Source of the DNA: JAXMHQ01 sp046346665
Lineage (GTDB): Bacteria > Verrucomicrobiota > Verrucomicrobiia > Limisphaerales > JAXMHQ01
Length of the DNA stretch: 64,000 nt
Assembly: GCA_046346665.1 (NCBI GenBank)
Contig: JAXMHQ010000009.1
Span: 62,001-126,000, forward strand
Reading direction: 5' to 3'
Made by a program: the position numbers and the translations under genes. The notes under the pieces are model-generated. The model searched no databases. It was not told the origin of the DNA and was given only the letters and a program-made list of their open reading frames with translations. Positions 50,800-60,100 of the stretch are shown piece by piece (position 1 is the stretch's first letter; each line of letters starts with the position of its first letter).

Positions 50800-53346
50800 A
50801 TGATGGATCCATTGGTGGAATCGTGCGCAGCGAACGTCCCGGCTTTCCTGGCCGGCTACAAGGCGTCCCCCGGCGCTTATGACGAGTTCCTGTCCGCCCC
50901 CGGCCAGCCCCGCGCCGCCTACGCCGGCCTGGTGCGTTCGCTCGAACGGCTCAGCCCCGAGGAGCGGCAGGATCGCTGGGATACCTGCCAGCGGCTGGTC
51001 CTCGAACAGGGCCTCACCTACAACGTCTACGGCAACGCCGGCGGCATGGAGCGACCCTGGAAACTCGATCCCATCCCGCTCATGATCTCGGCCGCGGAAT
51101 GGAGCCGCCTGGAACGCGGCTTGATCCAGCGCGCCACCTTGCTGAACCGGATCCTTTCGGATTGTTACGGGTCGCAGGAACTCATCCATTCGCGGTGGCT
51201 CGCCCCCGCGCTCGTGTTCGGCCAGCAGGATTTCCTACGGCCGTGCCACGGCATTCCCGTCCCGGACCGGGTATACCTGAACCTCTACGCGGCCGACCTC
51301 GAACGTTCGCCCGACGGCCAATGGTGGGTGGTTTCCGACCGGACACAGATTCCGACCGGCGCCGGCTACGCGCTGGCGAACCGGCTGGTGGCTTCCCGCA
51401 TCCTGCCCGAAGCGTTCCGGGAGCACAATGTCCACCGGCTCGCCGGATTTTTCCGCGACCTGCAGAATTCCCTCGCCGCCCTGGCCCGGCACCGCACCGA
51501 GGCCCCGCGCATCGTCCTGCTCACGTCCGGGCCTTACAACGAAACCTACTTCGAACAGGTCTACCTCGCGCGTTATCTCGGCTACATCCTCGTCGAAGGC
51601 CAGGACCTCGTCGTGCGCGACAACCGGGTTTATCTGAAAACACTCGGCGGACTGGAGCCGGTGGACGTGATCCTGCGCCGTGTGGACGATGATTTTTGCG
51701 ATCCGCTGGAGCTGAGGAGCGATTCGATCCTGGGTGTGCCCGGACTGGTGGAGGCCTGGCGGGCGGGGCAGGTGGCGATTGCGAATCCGCTGGGCAGCGG
51801 GCTGGTGCAAAGCCCGGCGTTCATGGCATTTCTCCCGGGCCTCTGCCGGCAATTGCTGGGCGAGGACCTCGAATTGCCATCCGTCGCGACGTGGTGGTGC
51901 GGACAGGCCCGGGCCCGCCAATACGTTCTCGAACACCTGGCCGAGCTCCGCGTCAAACCGGCGTTCCGATCCGTGCTCCGCACGCCCGACCCGGACGCGC
52001 CGGCCGGCGCGGCCGAACTGGAACAGCTCCGGCGCCGCATCCAGTTTGATCCGGACCAGTTCGTGGCGCAGGAACGCGTGGACCTGTCCGTCGCCCCGGT
52101 CTTGCAGGATGGGCGGCTCGTTTCGCGGCCGGTGGGTCTCCGGGTTTACCTGGTCGCCACGGCCGAGGGTTATCGCGTGATGCCCGGCGGGCTGACGCGC
52201 GTGTCGCCGGATGCCGGGGGGCAATTCATTTCGATGCAGCGCGGCGGCAGCAGCAAGGATACCTGGGCGATGTCGGAGAAACCCGTCGAGGAGGTCAGCC
52301 TGTTGCGGACGCTCGATGCGAGCCCGGAACTGAGGCGGACGGGGAACAACCTGCCGAGCCGGCTTGCGGACAATTTCTTCTGGATGGGCCGCTACGCCGA
52401 ACGGGCGGATGCGACCGCGCGGCTGCTGCGCAGCACCCTGCGCCGGTTCAATCCCGAACGCGTCGGCATCGCCATGCCGCTCGTCACCCCGCTCCTCCAC
52501 ACGCTCGAGGCCCAGGGACAACTGCCCGCCCGGTCCGCCCGGCCCGAACTGTGGCAGAATCCCGAGGCGTTTGAATCCGAACTGATGCGCGCCGTGTTCG
52601 ATCCCGCCCGGTCCGGCAGCCTGCGCCAGATCACCGATCATCTTCACCGGCTCGCGACGCTGGTCCGGGACCGGACGTCCACCGACATGTGGCGCGTGGT
52701 GCGGCGGCTGCACGAACGGATCACCGTCCCGGCGGGACGCATGCTGCCGGGCAATGCCATGGGCGTCCTCGGCGAATCCCTCATCAACCTCGCGGCCTTC
52801 CACGGCCTCGCCCGGGAAAACATGACCCGCGCCCAGGCCTGGCGCTTCCTCGACATGGGACTCCGGCTCGAGCGCGCAATCTATCTCGCCACGCTGCTGG
52901 CCGCGGCGCTCCGGCATCCCGAATCGGACAACCCGAGCATGCTCGAAGCGCTGCTGGAAGTGGCCGACAGCACCCTCACCTTCCGGTCGCGCTACAACCT
53001 GCTGCCGCATATGCCCGCCGTTTTCGACCTGGTGCTGCTGGACGACAAAAACCCGAGGTCCGTCCTGTTCCAGGTGCGCCAGCTCGCCAAGCACGCCGAC
53101 CGTCTACCGGGCGACCGGGCCGCGGCCGGCTTCTGCATGCAATTGCTGCAGGATGCCCTTGCCTGTCTGAACCGGACGGATCCGCGCGAGTTGGATGGAT
53201 CGCCGGCGCGGTGGCCCTCCAGCAGCGCCATGAGCGCGCTCCAGCAAACCCTCACCCAGCTGCCCCAGTTTTCAGACGCCCTCGCCGCGGGTTACTTCGC
53301 CCATTCCACCTTCTCCCGCACCGGGGACAATCCGCCGGCGCCATGA
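50800..53346 (+). CDS. Circularly permuted ATP-grasp type 1 protein fused to an alpha-E domain
   Basis: This 848-residue protein starts at the ATG at 50800 (MMDPLVESCAANVPAFLAGY); the frame is open back to 50734. The ATP-grasp half (about 10-480) has GLTYNVYGNAGGMERPWKLDPIP, VSDRTQIPTGAGYALANR, EPVDVILRRVDDDFCDPLELRSDSILGVPGL and RGGSSKDTWAMSEKPV. After a short linker the alpha-E half starts LPSRLADNFFWMGRYAERADATARLLRSTLRR (about 515-545). This is a second, fused version of the pair at 44793-47374. Its stop overlaps the next start (ATGA), so expression is coupled to the transglutaminases downstream. Confidence 0.92.
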   Translation: MMDPLVESCAANVPAFLAGYKASPGAYDEFLSAPGQPRAAYAGLVRSLERLSPEERQDRWDTCQRLVLEQGLTYNVYGNAGGMERPWKLDPIPLMISAAEWSRLERGLIQRATLLNRILSDCYGSQELIHSRWLAPALVFGQQDFLRPCHGIPVPDRVYLNLYAADLERSPDGQWWVVSDRTQIPTGAGYALANRLVASRILPEAFREHNVHRLAGFFRDLQNSLAALARHRTEAPRIVLLTSGPYNETYFEQVYLARYLGYILVEGQDLVVRDNRVYLKTLGGLEPVDVILRRVDDDFCDPLELRSDSILGVPGLVEAWRAGQVAIANPLGSGLVQSPAFMAFLPGLCRQLLGEDLELPSVATWWCGQARARQYVLEHLAELRVKPAFRSVLRTPDPDAPAGAAELEQLRRRIQFDPDQFVAQERVDLSVAPVLQDGRLVSRPVGLRVYLVATAEGYRVMPGGLTRVSPDAGGQFISMQRGGSSKDTWAMSEKPVEEVSLLRTLDASPELRRTGNNLPSRLADNFFWMGRYAERADATARLLRSTLRRFNPERVGIAMPLVTPLLHTLEAQGQLPARSARPELWQNPEAFESELMRAVFDPARSGSLRQITDHLHRLATLVRDRTSTDMWRVVRRLHERITVPAGRMLPGNAMGVLGESLINLAAFHGLARENMTRAQAWRFLDMGLRLERAIYLATLLAAALRHPESDNPSMLEALLEVADSTLTFRSRYNLLPHMPAVFDLVLLDDKNPRSVLFQVRQLAKHADRLPGDRAAAGFCMQLLQDALACLNRTDPRELDGSPARWPSSSAMSALQQTLTQLPQFSDALAAGYFAHSTFSRTGDNPPAP

Positions 53347-54224
53347 TCTACGACATCGTCCACCGCACCACCCACGAATACGCCTCCTCCGTCGCGGTTT
53401 CGCACCACGTCGCCCGGCTGGAACCCCGCGAATCCGACGCCCAAAGCTGCAGCGCCTGTTCCATTCACATTGATCCCCGACCCGCCACGCGCAAGTCGCG
53501 CCAGGATTATTTCGGCAACCGCCTTTGCTTTTTCAGCGTCCAGGAAATGCATCACCGTCTGGACATCGTCGCCAAAAGCCGGGTCCGCGTCTGCGGCGGA
53601 CCCCCGCCGAAACTGGAGTCCTCGCCGGCCTGGGAAACCGTCGCCGGATTGTTCCGCGACCCGGTGTCGCCCGGAGTCGTGGAGCCTTACCAGTACGTGT
53701 TTGATTCGCCGCACGTGCGTGCGTCGGCGGAGTGGGCGGATTACGCGCTGCAGAGTTTCCCGGCGGACAGGCCGCTGCTGGAAGGCGCGCGGGAATTGAC
53801 GGCGCGGATTTTCCGGGATTTCAAATACGATCCCGGCGCGACGACGGTTGCCACAACGGCGGAGGAAGTCCTGGCCCGGCGGAGGGGTGTGTGCCAGGAT
53901 TTTGCGCACGTGGCCATCGCCGGCTTGAGATCCATCGGGCTGCCCGCGCGCTATGTCGGCGGTTACCTGCGGACCCATGCGCCGCCCGGAGCCGAAAAGC
54001 TCGTCGGAGCCGACGCATCCCATGCCTGGTTCTCCATCTTCTGCCCGGGCACCGGCTGGGTCGATTTCGATCCCACCAACAACCTCCTGCCATCCGAGGA
54101 ACACATCACCGTCGCGTGCGGCAGGGATTTCGGGGATGTCAGCCCGTTCAGCGGAATCCTGACGGGAGGCGGTGAACACACGGTGGAAGTCTCGGTGGAC
54201 GTGACCCCGGTGGAGGCGGCATGA
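53343..54224 (+). CDS. Transglutaminase-like cysteine protease-fold protein (first of pair)
   Basis: The ATG at 53343, overlapping the upstream stop, gives 293 residues (MIYDIVHRTTHEYASSVAVS). The N-terminal beta domain (about 1-85) precedes the core. The triad is complete: RRGVCQDFAHVAI (Cys184), GADASHAWFSIF (His227), VDFDPTNN (Asp243). Members cleave or form amide/isopeptide bonds; in this gene context they are predicted peptidases or amidases acting with the ATP-grasp enzyme. Stop and next start overlap as ATGA. Confidence 0.92.
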   Translation: MIYDIVHRTTHEYASSVAVSHHVARLEPRESDAQSCSACSIHIDPRPATRKSRQDYFGNRLCFFSVQEMHHRLDIVAKSRVRVCGGPPPKLESSPAWETVAGLFRDPVSPGVVEPYQYVFDSPHVRASAEWADYALQSFPADRPLLEGARELTARIFRDFKYDPGATTVATTAEEVLARRRGVCQDFAHVAIAGLRSIGLPARYVGGYLRTHAPPGAEKLVGADASHAWFSIFCPGTGWVDFDPTNNLLPSEEHITVACGRDFGDVSPFSGILTGGGEHTVEVSVDVTPVEAA

Positions 54225-55078
54225 GCGAACCCGCCGCCATTCCGGCCCGGGCCCGCTGGCGAATCCGGCACGTGACCCGGTTCGATTATGCCGTTCCCGT
54301 GCGCGACAGTTTCAACGAAGCCCGGCTGCAGCCGTGTTCCAACGAGCATCAAACCGTCGAATCCTTCGACCTGCAGGTCCGGCCCGCGGCGCGGGTGCGC
54401 AGTTACCCCGATTTTTTCGCCAACATCATTCATCATTTCGAAATTCCCGAGGCCCACGCGGATCTCGAAGTCGTCAGCCAGATGCTCGTCGCCGTCCATC
54501 CCCCGCCCGGACTGCCTCCCGACGCCCGCCTCGCGCCGCTCCGGGAACTGGCGGGATCGGCCAAGGTGGATCGCTGCTACGATTACCTGATCGAGAGCCG
54601 GTTCGTGGATACTTCGCCCGAAACCTGGCGCCTGGCCGTGGACGCCGCCGGGGATGAGCCGGACGCGTGGCAATGCGCGCGGCGCCTGATGTCGTTTGTG
54701 CATCGCCACCTCGAATATCAAAGCCGCTCCACGGGCGTGCACACGCCCATGCGCGACGTCCTGGCCAGCCGCCGCGGGGTCTGCCAGGATTTTGCCCACG
54801 TGCTCATCGGCCTCTGCCGCGCCCTCCGGATTCCGGCGCTCTACGTCAGCGGTTACCTGGCCACCGAAACCGCCAGCGCCACGCATGCCTGGACCGAGGT
54901 GTACATCCCGGGAGCGGGGTGGCTGGGTCTGGATCCCACGCACGACCGCGCGCCGGATGAAAGCTACGTGAAAATCGCCGTCGGCCGGGATTACGCCGAC
55001 GTGGCGCCCGTGCGGGGAACTTACAAGGGCACAACCCAGCGGACCATGACGGTCGACGTGCGGGTGGAGCGGGCGTGA
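54221..55078 (+). CDS. Transglutaminase-like cysteine protease-fold protein (second of pair)
   Basis: This 285-residue paralogue of the preceding gene is coupled to it by an ATGA overlap. The N-terminal beta domain reads RIRHVTRFDYAVPVRDSFNEARLQP (about 14-38). The triad: SRRGVCQDFAHVLIGL (Cys188), SATHAWTEVYIPGAG (His222), WLGLDPTHD (Asp238). No signal peptide, so cytoplasmic like its partners. It is the last gene of the plus-strand cluster; a convergent gene ends 4 bp beyond its stop. Confidence 0.92.
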   Translation: MSEPAAIPARARWRIRHVTRFDYAVPVRDSFNEARLQPCSNEHQTVESFDLQVRPAARVRSYPDFFANIIHHFEIPEAHADLEVVSQMLVAVHPPPGLPPDARLAPLRELAGSAKVDRCYDYLIESRFVDTSPETWRLAVDAAGDEPDAWQCARRLMSFVHRHLEYQSRSTGVHTPMRDVLASRRGVCQDFAHVLIGLCRALRIPALYVSGYLATETASATHAWTEVYIPGAGWLGLDPTHDRAPDESYVKIAVGRDYADVAPVRGTYKGTTQRTMTVDVRVERA

Positions 55079-55082
55079 CGGC

Positions 55083-56360
55083 TTAGAACTGCTTGTTCCG
55101 GTAAATGCGGAGATGGGCCTCGTCGGGAACCGAAAACACCGCCATCAGGTCCTTCAGATGCATGATGGTCCAGGGCTGCATGTAATTCGCCCCGTTCTTG
55201 GTGAACACCAGGTCGTCCGCCAGGTAAACCGCCATGTGCAACACCTGGTGATCATCCGCGATCAACACCAGGTCGCCATAACGCGTCGCCTTTTCCACCT
55301 CGTAATAGTGCTCGGCCAGATAGGAGGTGACATAGGAGGATTCGCTGAACCGGTCGTCCGGCGTTTCATTGAAGAAATTCATCGAGCTCCAGGCGCAATC
55401 CATCTTCGATTCCGCGGCGGTGGACAGCGGGAACGTGTAGAGCCGCTCCCGGGCGAAACGCGGCAGCAGGTAGAGCATGCTGATCGTGCCGCCTTCCGGC
55501 AGGCGCTGAAGAGATTCCAACAGTGGCCGGAGGTTGGTCACCCGGACGCCCGGCATGCCCGTCCAGTAACTCACCAGCTTGTCAATGTCGGTGCCCGGCC
55601 GCACCTGGAGCCGCACCAGAACGGTGTTTTGCCGGGACAGGGACATCACCAGCCGAAGCCGCTGTTCCTCGGTCGGGATCAGTTGCAGCGCCGCCTCAAC
55701 ATCGCTGAAGTAAACCGTGTCGCCCCGGTGATACGCCAGCGAACGCACCCTGGCGGCAATCGCGGGATCAAGCTGGCAATCGACGACGGCGGCCTCGAAC
55801 GATTGCGGCGTGAAGGTCAGCGGGAACTTCATGTACTCGTTCGCCGGGTTCCGGCCGAGCTCGCGGTATAGCCGCGCGCGCGCCTCCGGGGCGAGCCCAA
55901 GCACCAGTTCCGCGCTCGGCTGAATGATCGTGCGCCCTTCCTTCACCGACAGGCATTGCGGCGAAAGCGCCGTCTGCACCTGTTCCGGCGACAGGCCCGC
56001 GTTCACAAGCACCGATCGGACCGTCTCGGGCGATTGGCCGGCGAAAATCCACGGGGCAATCCGCCGCGAGTTCGCCCGCGGGGCGATGTATTCCTCGGGC
56101 CGCTCCAGGCCGACCTCGGCCGTTTTGAGTTCGCCCCAGGGAGGAATTTCGGCGGGAACAACAGGCGCGGCCACCGTCCCCGCCTCGGCAATCGGCAGCA
56201 ACCAGCGGCTGAGCGCCTTGCTCGAGGCCCGCTCCAGGGAAAAAGCCAGGAGCCCCGAGGCCAGCACCAGCGCCGCGCTGAAGATCACCAGCCCCGCCAG
56301 GTTGAACCGGACATGAAACTTCTCCGGCACCGCCGGATCCTTTGACAACTGCTTCGACAT
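55083..56360 (-). CDS. Membrane-anchored protein with possible NlpC/P60-like Cys-His-Asn site
   Basis: This 425-residue protein has one N-terminal membrane segment (about 20-42) and an exported body. I do not recognise the middle region (about 100-300), which includes a segment around SPETVRSVLVNAGLSPEQVQ. The last 110 residues suggest a papain-like NlpC/P60 fold: MDCAWSSMNFF (Cys322), YGDLVLIADDHQVLHMAVYL (His375) and DDLVFTKNGANY (Asn389). GDLV followed by HMAVYL is the usual spacing in that family. Such enzymes hydrolyse peptide or amide bonds in cell wall material. It converges on the transglutaminase cluster with a 4-bp gap, which may be chance. Confidence in the fold is moderate. Confidence 0.6.
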   Translation of the reverse strand: MSKQLSKDPAVPEKFHVRFNLAGLVIFSAALVLASGLLAFSLERASSKALSRWLLPIAEAGTVAAPVVPAEIPPWGELKTAEVGLERPEEYIAPRANSRRIAPWIFAGQSPETVRSVLVNAGLSPEQVQTALSPQCLSVKEGRTIIQPSAELVLGLAPEARARLYRELGRNPANEYMKFPLTFTPQSFEAAVVDCQLDPAIAARVRSLAYHRGDTVYFSDVEAALQLIPTEEQRLRLVMSLSRQNTVLVRLQVRPGTDIDKLVSYWTGMPGVRVTNLRPLLESLQRLPEGGTISMLYLLPRFARERLYTFPLSTAAESKMDCAWSSMNFFNETPDDRFSESSYVTSYLAEHYYEVEKATRYGDLVLIADDHQVLHMAVYLADDLVFTKNGANYMQPWTIMHLKDLMAVFSVPDEAHLRIYRNKQF

Positions 56361-56640
56361 ACTTCCGTTACTTCTCTGAAAGCCCGCAAACAGAAAGCCC
56401 TACCATCGGTTAGTCCAGCCTCTTGTCAAGTCTGACCCGCCTGCAATTGCGTCAGCCAGAATGACTTTTGCGTTGGACAAAACCGTTCCGTAGAAACTTC
56501 CCAATCCTAATTTCGCAGGGCATGTGCCACCGCGCCCATCGTTTCTTGTCATTTGCTTCCCACCCCTTGGCGCCAAATATGTCACTCCAAGGCGAACAAG
56601 CCCGCGGAACGGTCCGATTTTGCCACGGGAAATATTCGTT

Positions 56641-56668
56641 TTGCTTCGCGGACCCGATTCGCTACAGT
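56641..56668 (+). promoter_or_regulatory. Putative promoter of the DUF1232-like gene, leaderless spacing
   Basis: TTGCTT (56641-56646), a 16-bp spacer and TACAGT (56663-56668) end 6 nt before the ATG at 56675. The remaining gap 56361-56640 shows no gene or clear repeat. Confidence 0.4.
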
Positions 56669-56674
56669 CTCGCC

Positions 56675-57079
56675 ATGCCTGAGATTGTGGAATTCGTAAG
56701 CCGCGGGGCCGCCTCGGTCACGCCTGCCGTGGTGGACAAGGTGCTCCGCGCCCTGCCGCAATGGAAGCTCGAGTTCACGCAAATCTACGAGCCGCTGTTT
56801 CCGCACCTCGGCCATCAACTGGATTTCCTGGCGAATGTCGTCGAGGATTTTGCCGAGAACGTCTACAAGGAACTCCCCTACTACGCCGTCGCCCAGGCCA
56901 CTTTCGCGCTCATCTACGCCCATAAAAAAGTCGGCATCATTCCCGATGCCGTCCTCAACCTCGGCCGCGCCGACGATTCCAGCGTCGTCCGGGCCGTGCT
57001 GATCCCGAACGAAAAAGCCTTCGCCATCTACGCCGCCTCCCAGGACCTCGACTGGTCCAAAATCACCAGCCAGCCCTGA
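56675..57079 (+). CDS. DUF1232 (YkvA)-like small protein
   Basis: The ATG at 56675 gives 134 residues (MPEIVEFVSRGAASVTPAVV). The central helix and loop YAHKKVGIIPDAVLNLGRADDSSVVRAVL (about 88-116) resemble the DUF1232 core, in which a P-D-x-I/V-P-D-like turn precedes a GxxDD motif. The family is often membrane-associated; its role is unknown. Upstream in-frame codons to 56468 lack coding character. The gene stands alone, with an 8-bp array directly after its stop. Confidence 0.65.
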   Translation: MPEIVEFVSRGAASVTPAVVDKVLRALPQWKLEFTQIYEPLFPHLGHQLDFLANVVEDFAENVYKELPYYAVAQATFALIYAHKKVGIIPDAVLNLGRADDSSVVRAVLIPNEKAFAIYAASQDLDWSKITSQP

Positions 57080-57085
57080 AAGGCT

Positions 57086-57155
57086 GGATTGATGGATCAG
57101 TGGATTGTTGGATTAGCGTCGTTCCACAAATCCAGTAATCCAACAATCCATTTAT
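57086..57155. repeat. Paired octad arrays GGATTGAT / CCAACAAT
   Basis: Four 8-bp units of GGATTGTT type (57086-57117) face four units of CCAGTAAT type (57124-57155) in inverse orientation. The second array contains the stop codon of the debranching-enzyme gene (57154-57152). It separates two convergent genes and could fold into a terminator-like stem. Confidence 0.8.
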
Positions 57156-60100
57156 CCCGCGCCTAGTTTTTTCCACACACGCAGCGTTTCCGTCGCCCCC
57201 CACGCCTGCGCGTCGCAACCGCGCGGTTCATGGGGCGCATCGCCGTCCAGCACTTCCGGGATCTGCCCCAGGCACCCTCGCTCCAGCCATTGCGCCGCCG
57301 AACCCAGGTAGGCCCGAGCCGCCGCGACCGCCTCAGGCGAAGCCTCCCATGCCGCCGCCAGCGCCTCGCAAAACACCGGGAACGTCCACGTCCACGCCGT
57401 GCCGTTGTGATACGCCGGCTTCCGCCGCGTGTCCTCGTCGCCCTCGTATCGCCCCCAGTAAGGCTCGACCGGATTGTTTAACAATCCGTTAGGACCCTGA
57501 ACCGGCAGGGGCACGGAAACCGGCAGCGGGGCGAGCGATCGCAATCCGCCCGGGATGACGAGGTGCTGGCGGGCGGCGGCCACGCAGCGCCGGGCGCGCG
57601 CGCCTTGAACGATCCCGAGGCTGGCCAGGAACAGCGCGTTGCTCCGGAGCGCGTCGCTGCAAACAGCCTTCGCCGCCGGAACCCCCGGGCCCGCCAGCAG
57701 CACGTCGCCGTAAAAACCGCGGTCCTCGATCCAGAAGAAGCGCTCGATCGATTCCAGCGCCTGCTTCGCCAGCGCCTTCCAGCGGGCCGCGGCCGCCGGC
57801 GCATCGATTCTTCCCAGTTGCCGCAGCAGCCGCACCCAGAGCGCCTGGATCTCCACCGGGTAACCCTCCCGCGCCGTCCCGGCCGGAAAGTTCGTGTCCA
57901 TCCACGTGAAATGCGCCGGGCTCCAGACCAGCGCCGAATCGGGATCCACCCGGATGCCATTGGCTGTGCCGCGGACATAGTTCTCCGCGATGCTGCGCAG
58001 GATGTCGCGGACCGTGCGTCCGGCGGGGTCGACGCGCGTGTTGAGGAATTCCGCTTCGCCGCCCAGCGCCGCGAGGTCCTCGCACACCACCCCGAACCAG
58101 AGCGGCGCGTCGGAGGTGTCGCGGTTCGACGCGTCGTTCCCATGTATCATGTTAGGCAATGTCCCGCCCTGTTCGAACCGGGCGAACGTCAGCAGTATTT
58201 CCCGGGTCTCCTCCACCCGCCCCGCCGCCAGCAGGCCCCGCGCGCAGATCAGCGAGTCCCGGCCCCAGTCCAGGAACCACGGGTAACCCGCCACCACCGT
58301 CTTGCCGCTGTCGCGCCGGACCACAAAAGCATCCACCGCCTGACGCCAGTGCGCCTCGAATGCATCCCCGGCCTGCGGCGCGCCCGGTGATTCCGGCAGG
58401 CAGGCCTCGGGCGCCGGGTCGGATTCCTCCGCCGTGAGAATCAGCACGGCTTCTCCGCCCTTGGGCAGCGGCAGTTCGAACCAGCCCGGGCTGTAGGCGT
58501 CGCCGCTGCCCGGCTGGCCGCGCGATTGTTCCACCGGGTGCGGGATGTTCTCGCACCACTCGGGCTGCGGACGATACTGGCCGTCGGTCGTGTAGGCGCG
58601 GAAATGACGGTCGGCCGCCGGCGTGAATTCAAATCCCGCCGCGGCCCGTCCATCCGGCAGGCAGCTCCGCAACTCGCGGGTGTTCGACGTAAAATGCGCC
58701 TCCGCACCGGCGTTTCTTTTGGTTTCGCAATGGAAATTCCGATCCTCCATGTCCACGCGCACCGTCAGGCGCACCTCCGCCTCCACGGGCAGTTGTATCC
58801 CCGCGGCCTGGTCCGCCGCCGGCCGGCGGAACCGCAACACGACCGTGTTGCGGCCGGGAATCATCGCCGCGCGCAGCGAGATCTCCACCGTCCGGCCGTC
58901 CCCGGCGTTGGCCACGAAATCCCACGCGGCCGGCGGGCCCGCCCGGAACGCCGCCAGGTTCTCGCGGTTCAACGGCGATATGAAACCGTCCGCATTCACC
59001 CACGCCCGGATCCGCTTTGCGAACACATGCCGGTCCACCGGGAATTGCGGATGCAAATTGGCGCCCAGCGCGCAGTCGTACTTCGAGGTGATCCTGCCGA
59101 GATCGACGCACAGCCGCGCCATCCCGCCCCGGCCGTTGGTCAGCAGCGCCCGCTCGTCGCCCCGACCCCCCGAAAATCCACGCGGCAACGCGCCGGCGGG
59201 ATCGCTTTGCAGGAATCGGACCGCGGCTTCCAGGCACCCGTCCTCCGGCGCGTAACGCTCGAGAAGCAGCGCCGCGGCCCCGGGCTCGTTGTCCGGTCCG
59301 AACACCGCGATATGGCGCTTGCCGGCCAGCACGGATTCCACCTGCCGGCCGAATCCCGGCGCGGATCGCTGCAGCATGGCCCGGAACGGGAAATCGTCCT
59401 CGATCAACAGCCAGTGACCCGGCGGGACCGCCGTCACACGCCGCCGGTCGGCCGGTGTCCACGTGATCACTTGCGGGTAGATCTCCTCATCCAGGCATTT
59501 GCGGAGCCGGTCCGAAAGCGGACCCGCCACACCGGAATTCTTGAGCCGGATCGCCGCCGCCAGAAATTTCGCGGGACCGGCATCCACGATTTCCGCGAGC
59601 TTTTTCCAGTCGTCGAAACCCGCCTGGTCCACCGGCAGCACGCGGTTCAGCGCCTGCAATCCCCACGCGGCCCGCGCGCGGGCCCGCCGGTAATCATCGC
59701 CCGCCAGCCCTGCCGGCTGCGCCCGCCCCGACAGGCAGCAGGCTGCGCCCGGCTGCAAACGAATTTCGGTTTTCAGCCCGTCCACCACACGCGTCGACGG
59801 CGCCGGCTGCCCGAGCAGGTCAATCCATTCCGACGGCGCCCGGTCCAGCCCGGCGTCGCGCAGCGCGGCTTTGTCGAGGATCAAGCCCTGCTCGTGTTCC
59901 GCGTCGGTGTTGACGAGCACCAGCAGCGTGTCGGCGCCTTCGGCCGATCGCCGCAGCAGGGCGTAAACGGGCGAAGCGTCCGAACTCAGCCGGCGGCACT
60001 GCGCGCCGTCGAAGAAGCAGGGATTCCCGGCCAGCACGCGGTTCAACCGGGCCAGCTCCGGCACGATGTTGGAATCGTTGTTCCAGGAAAGACCGGTGCA

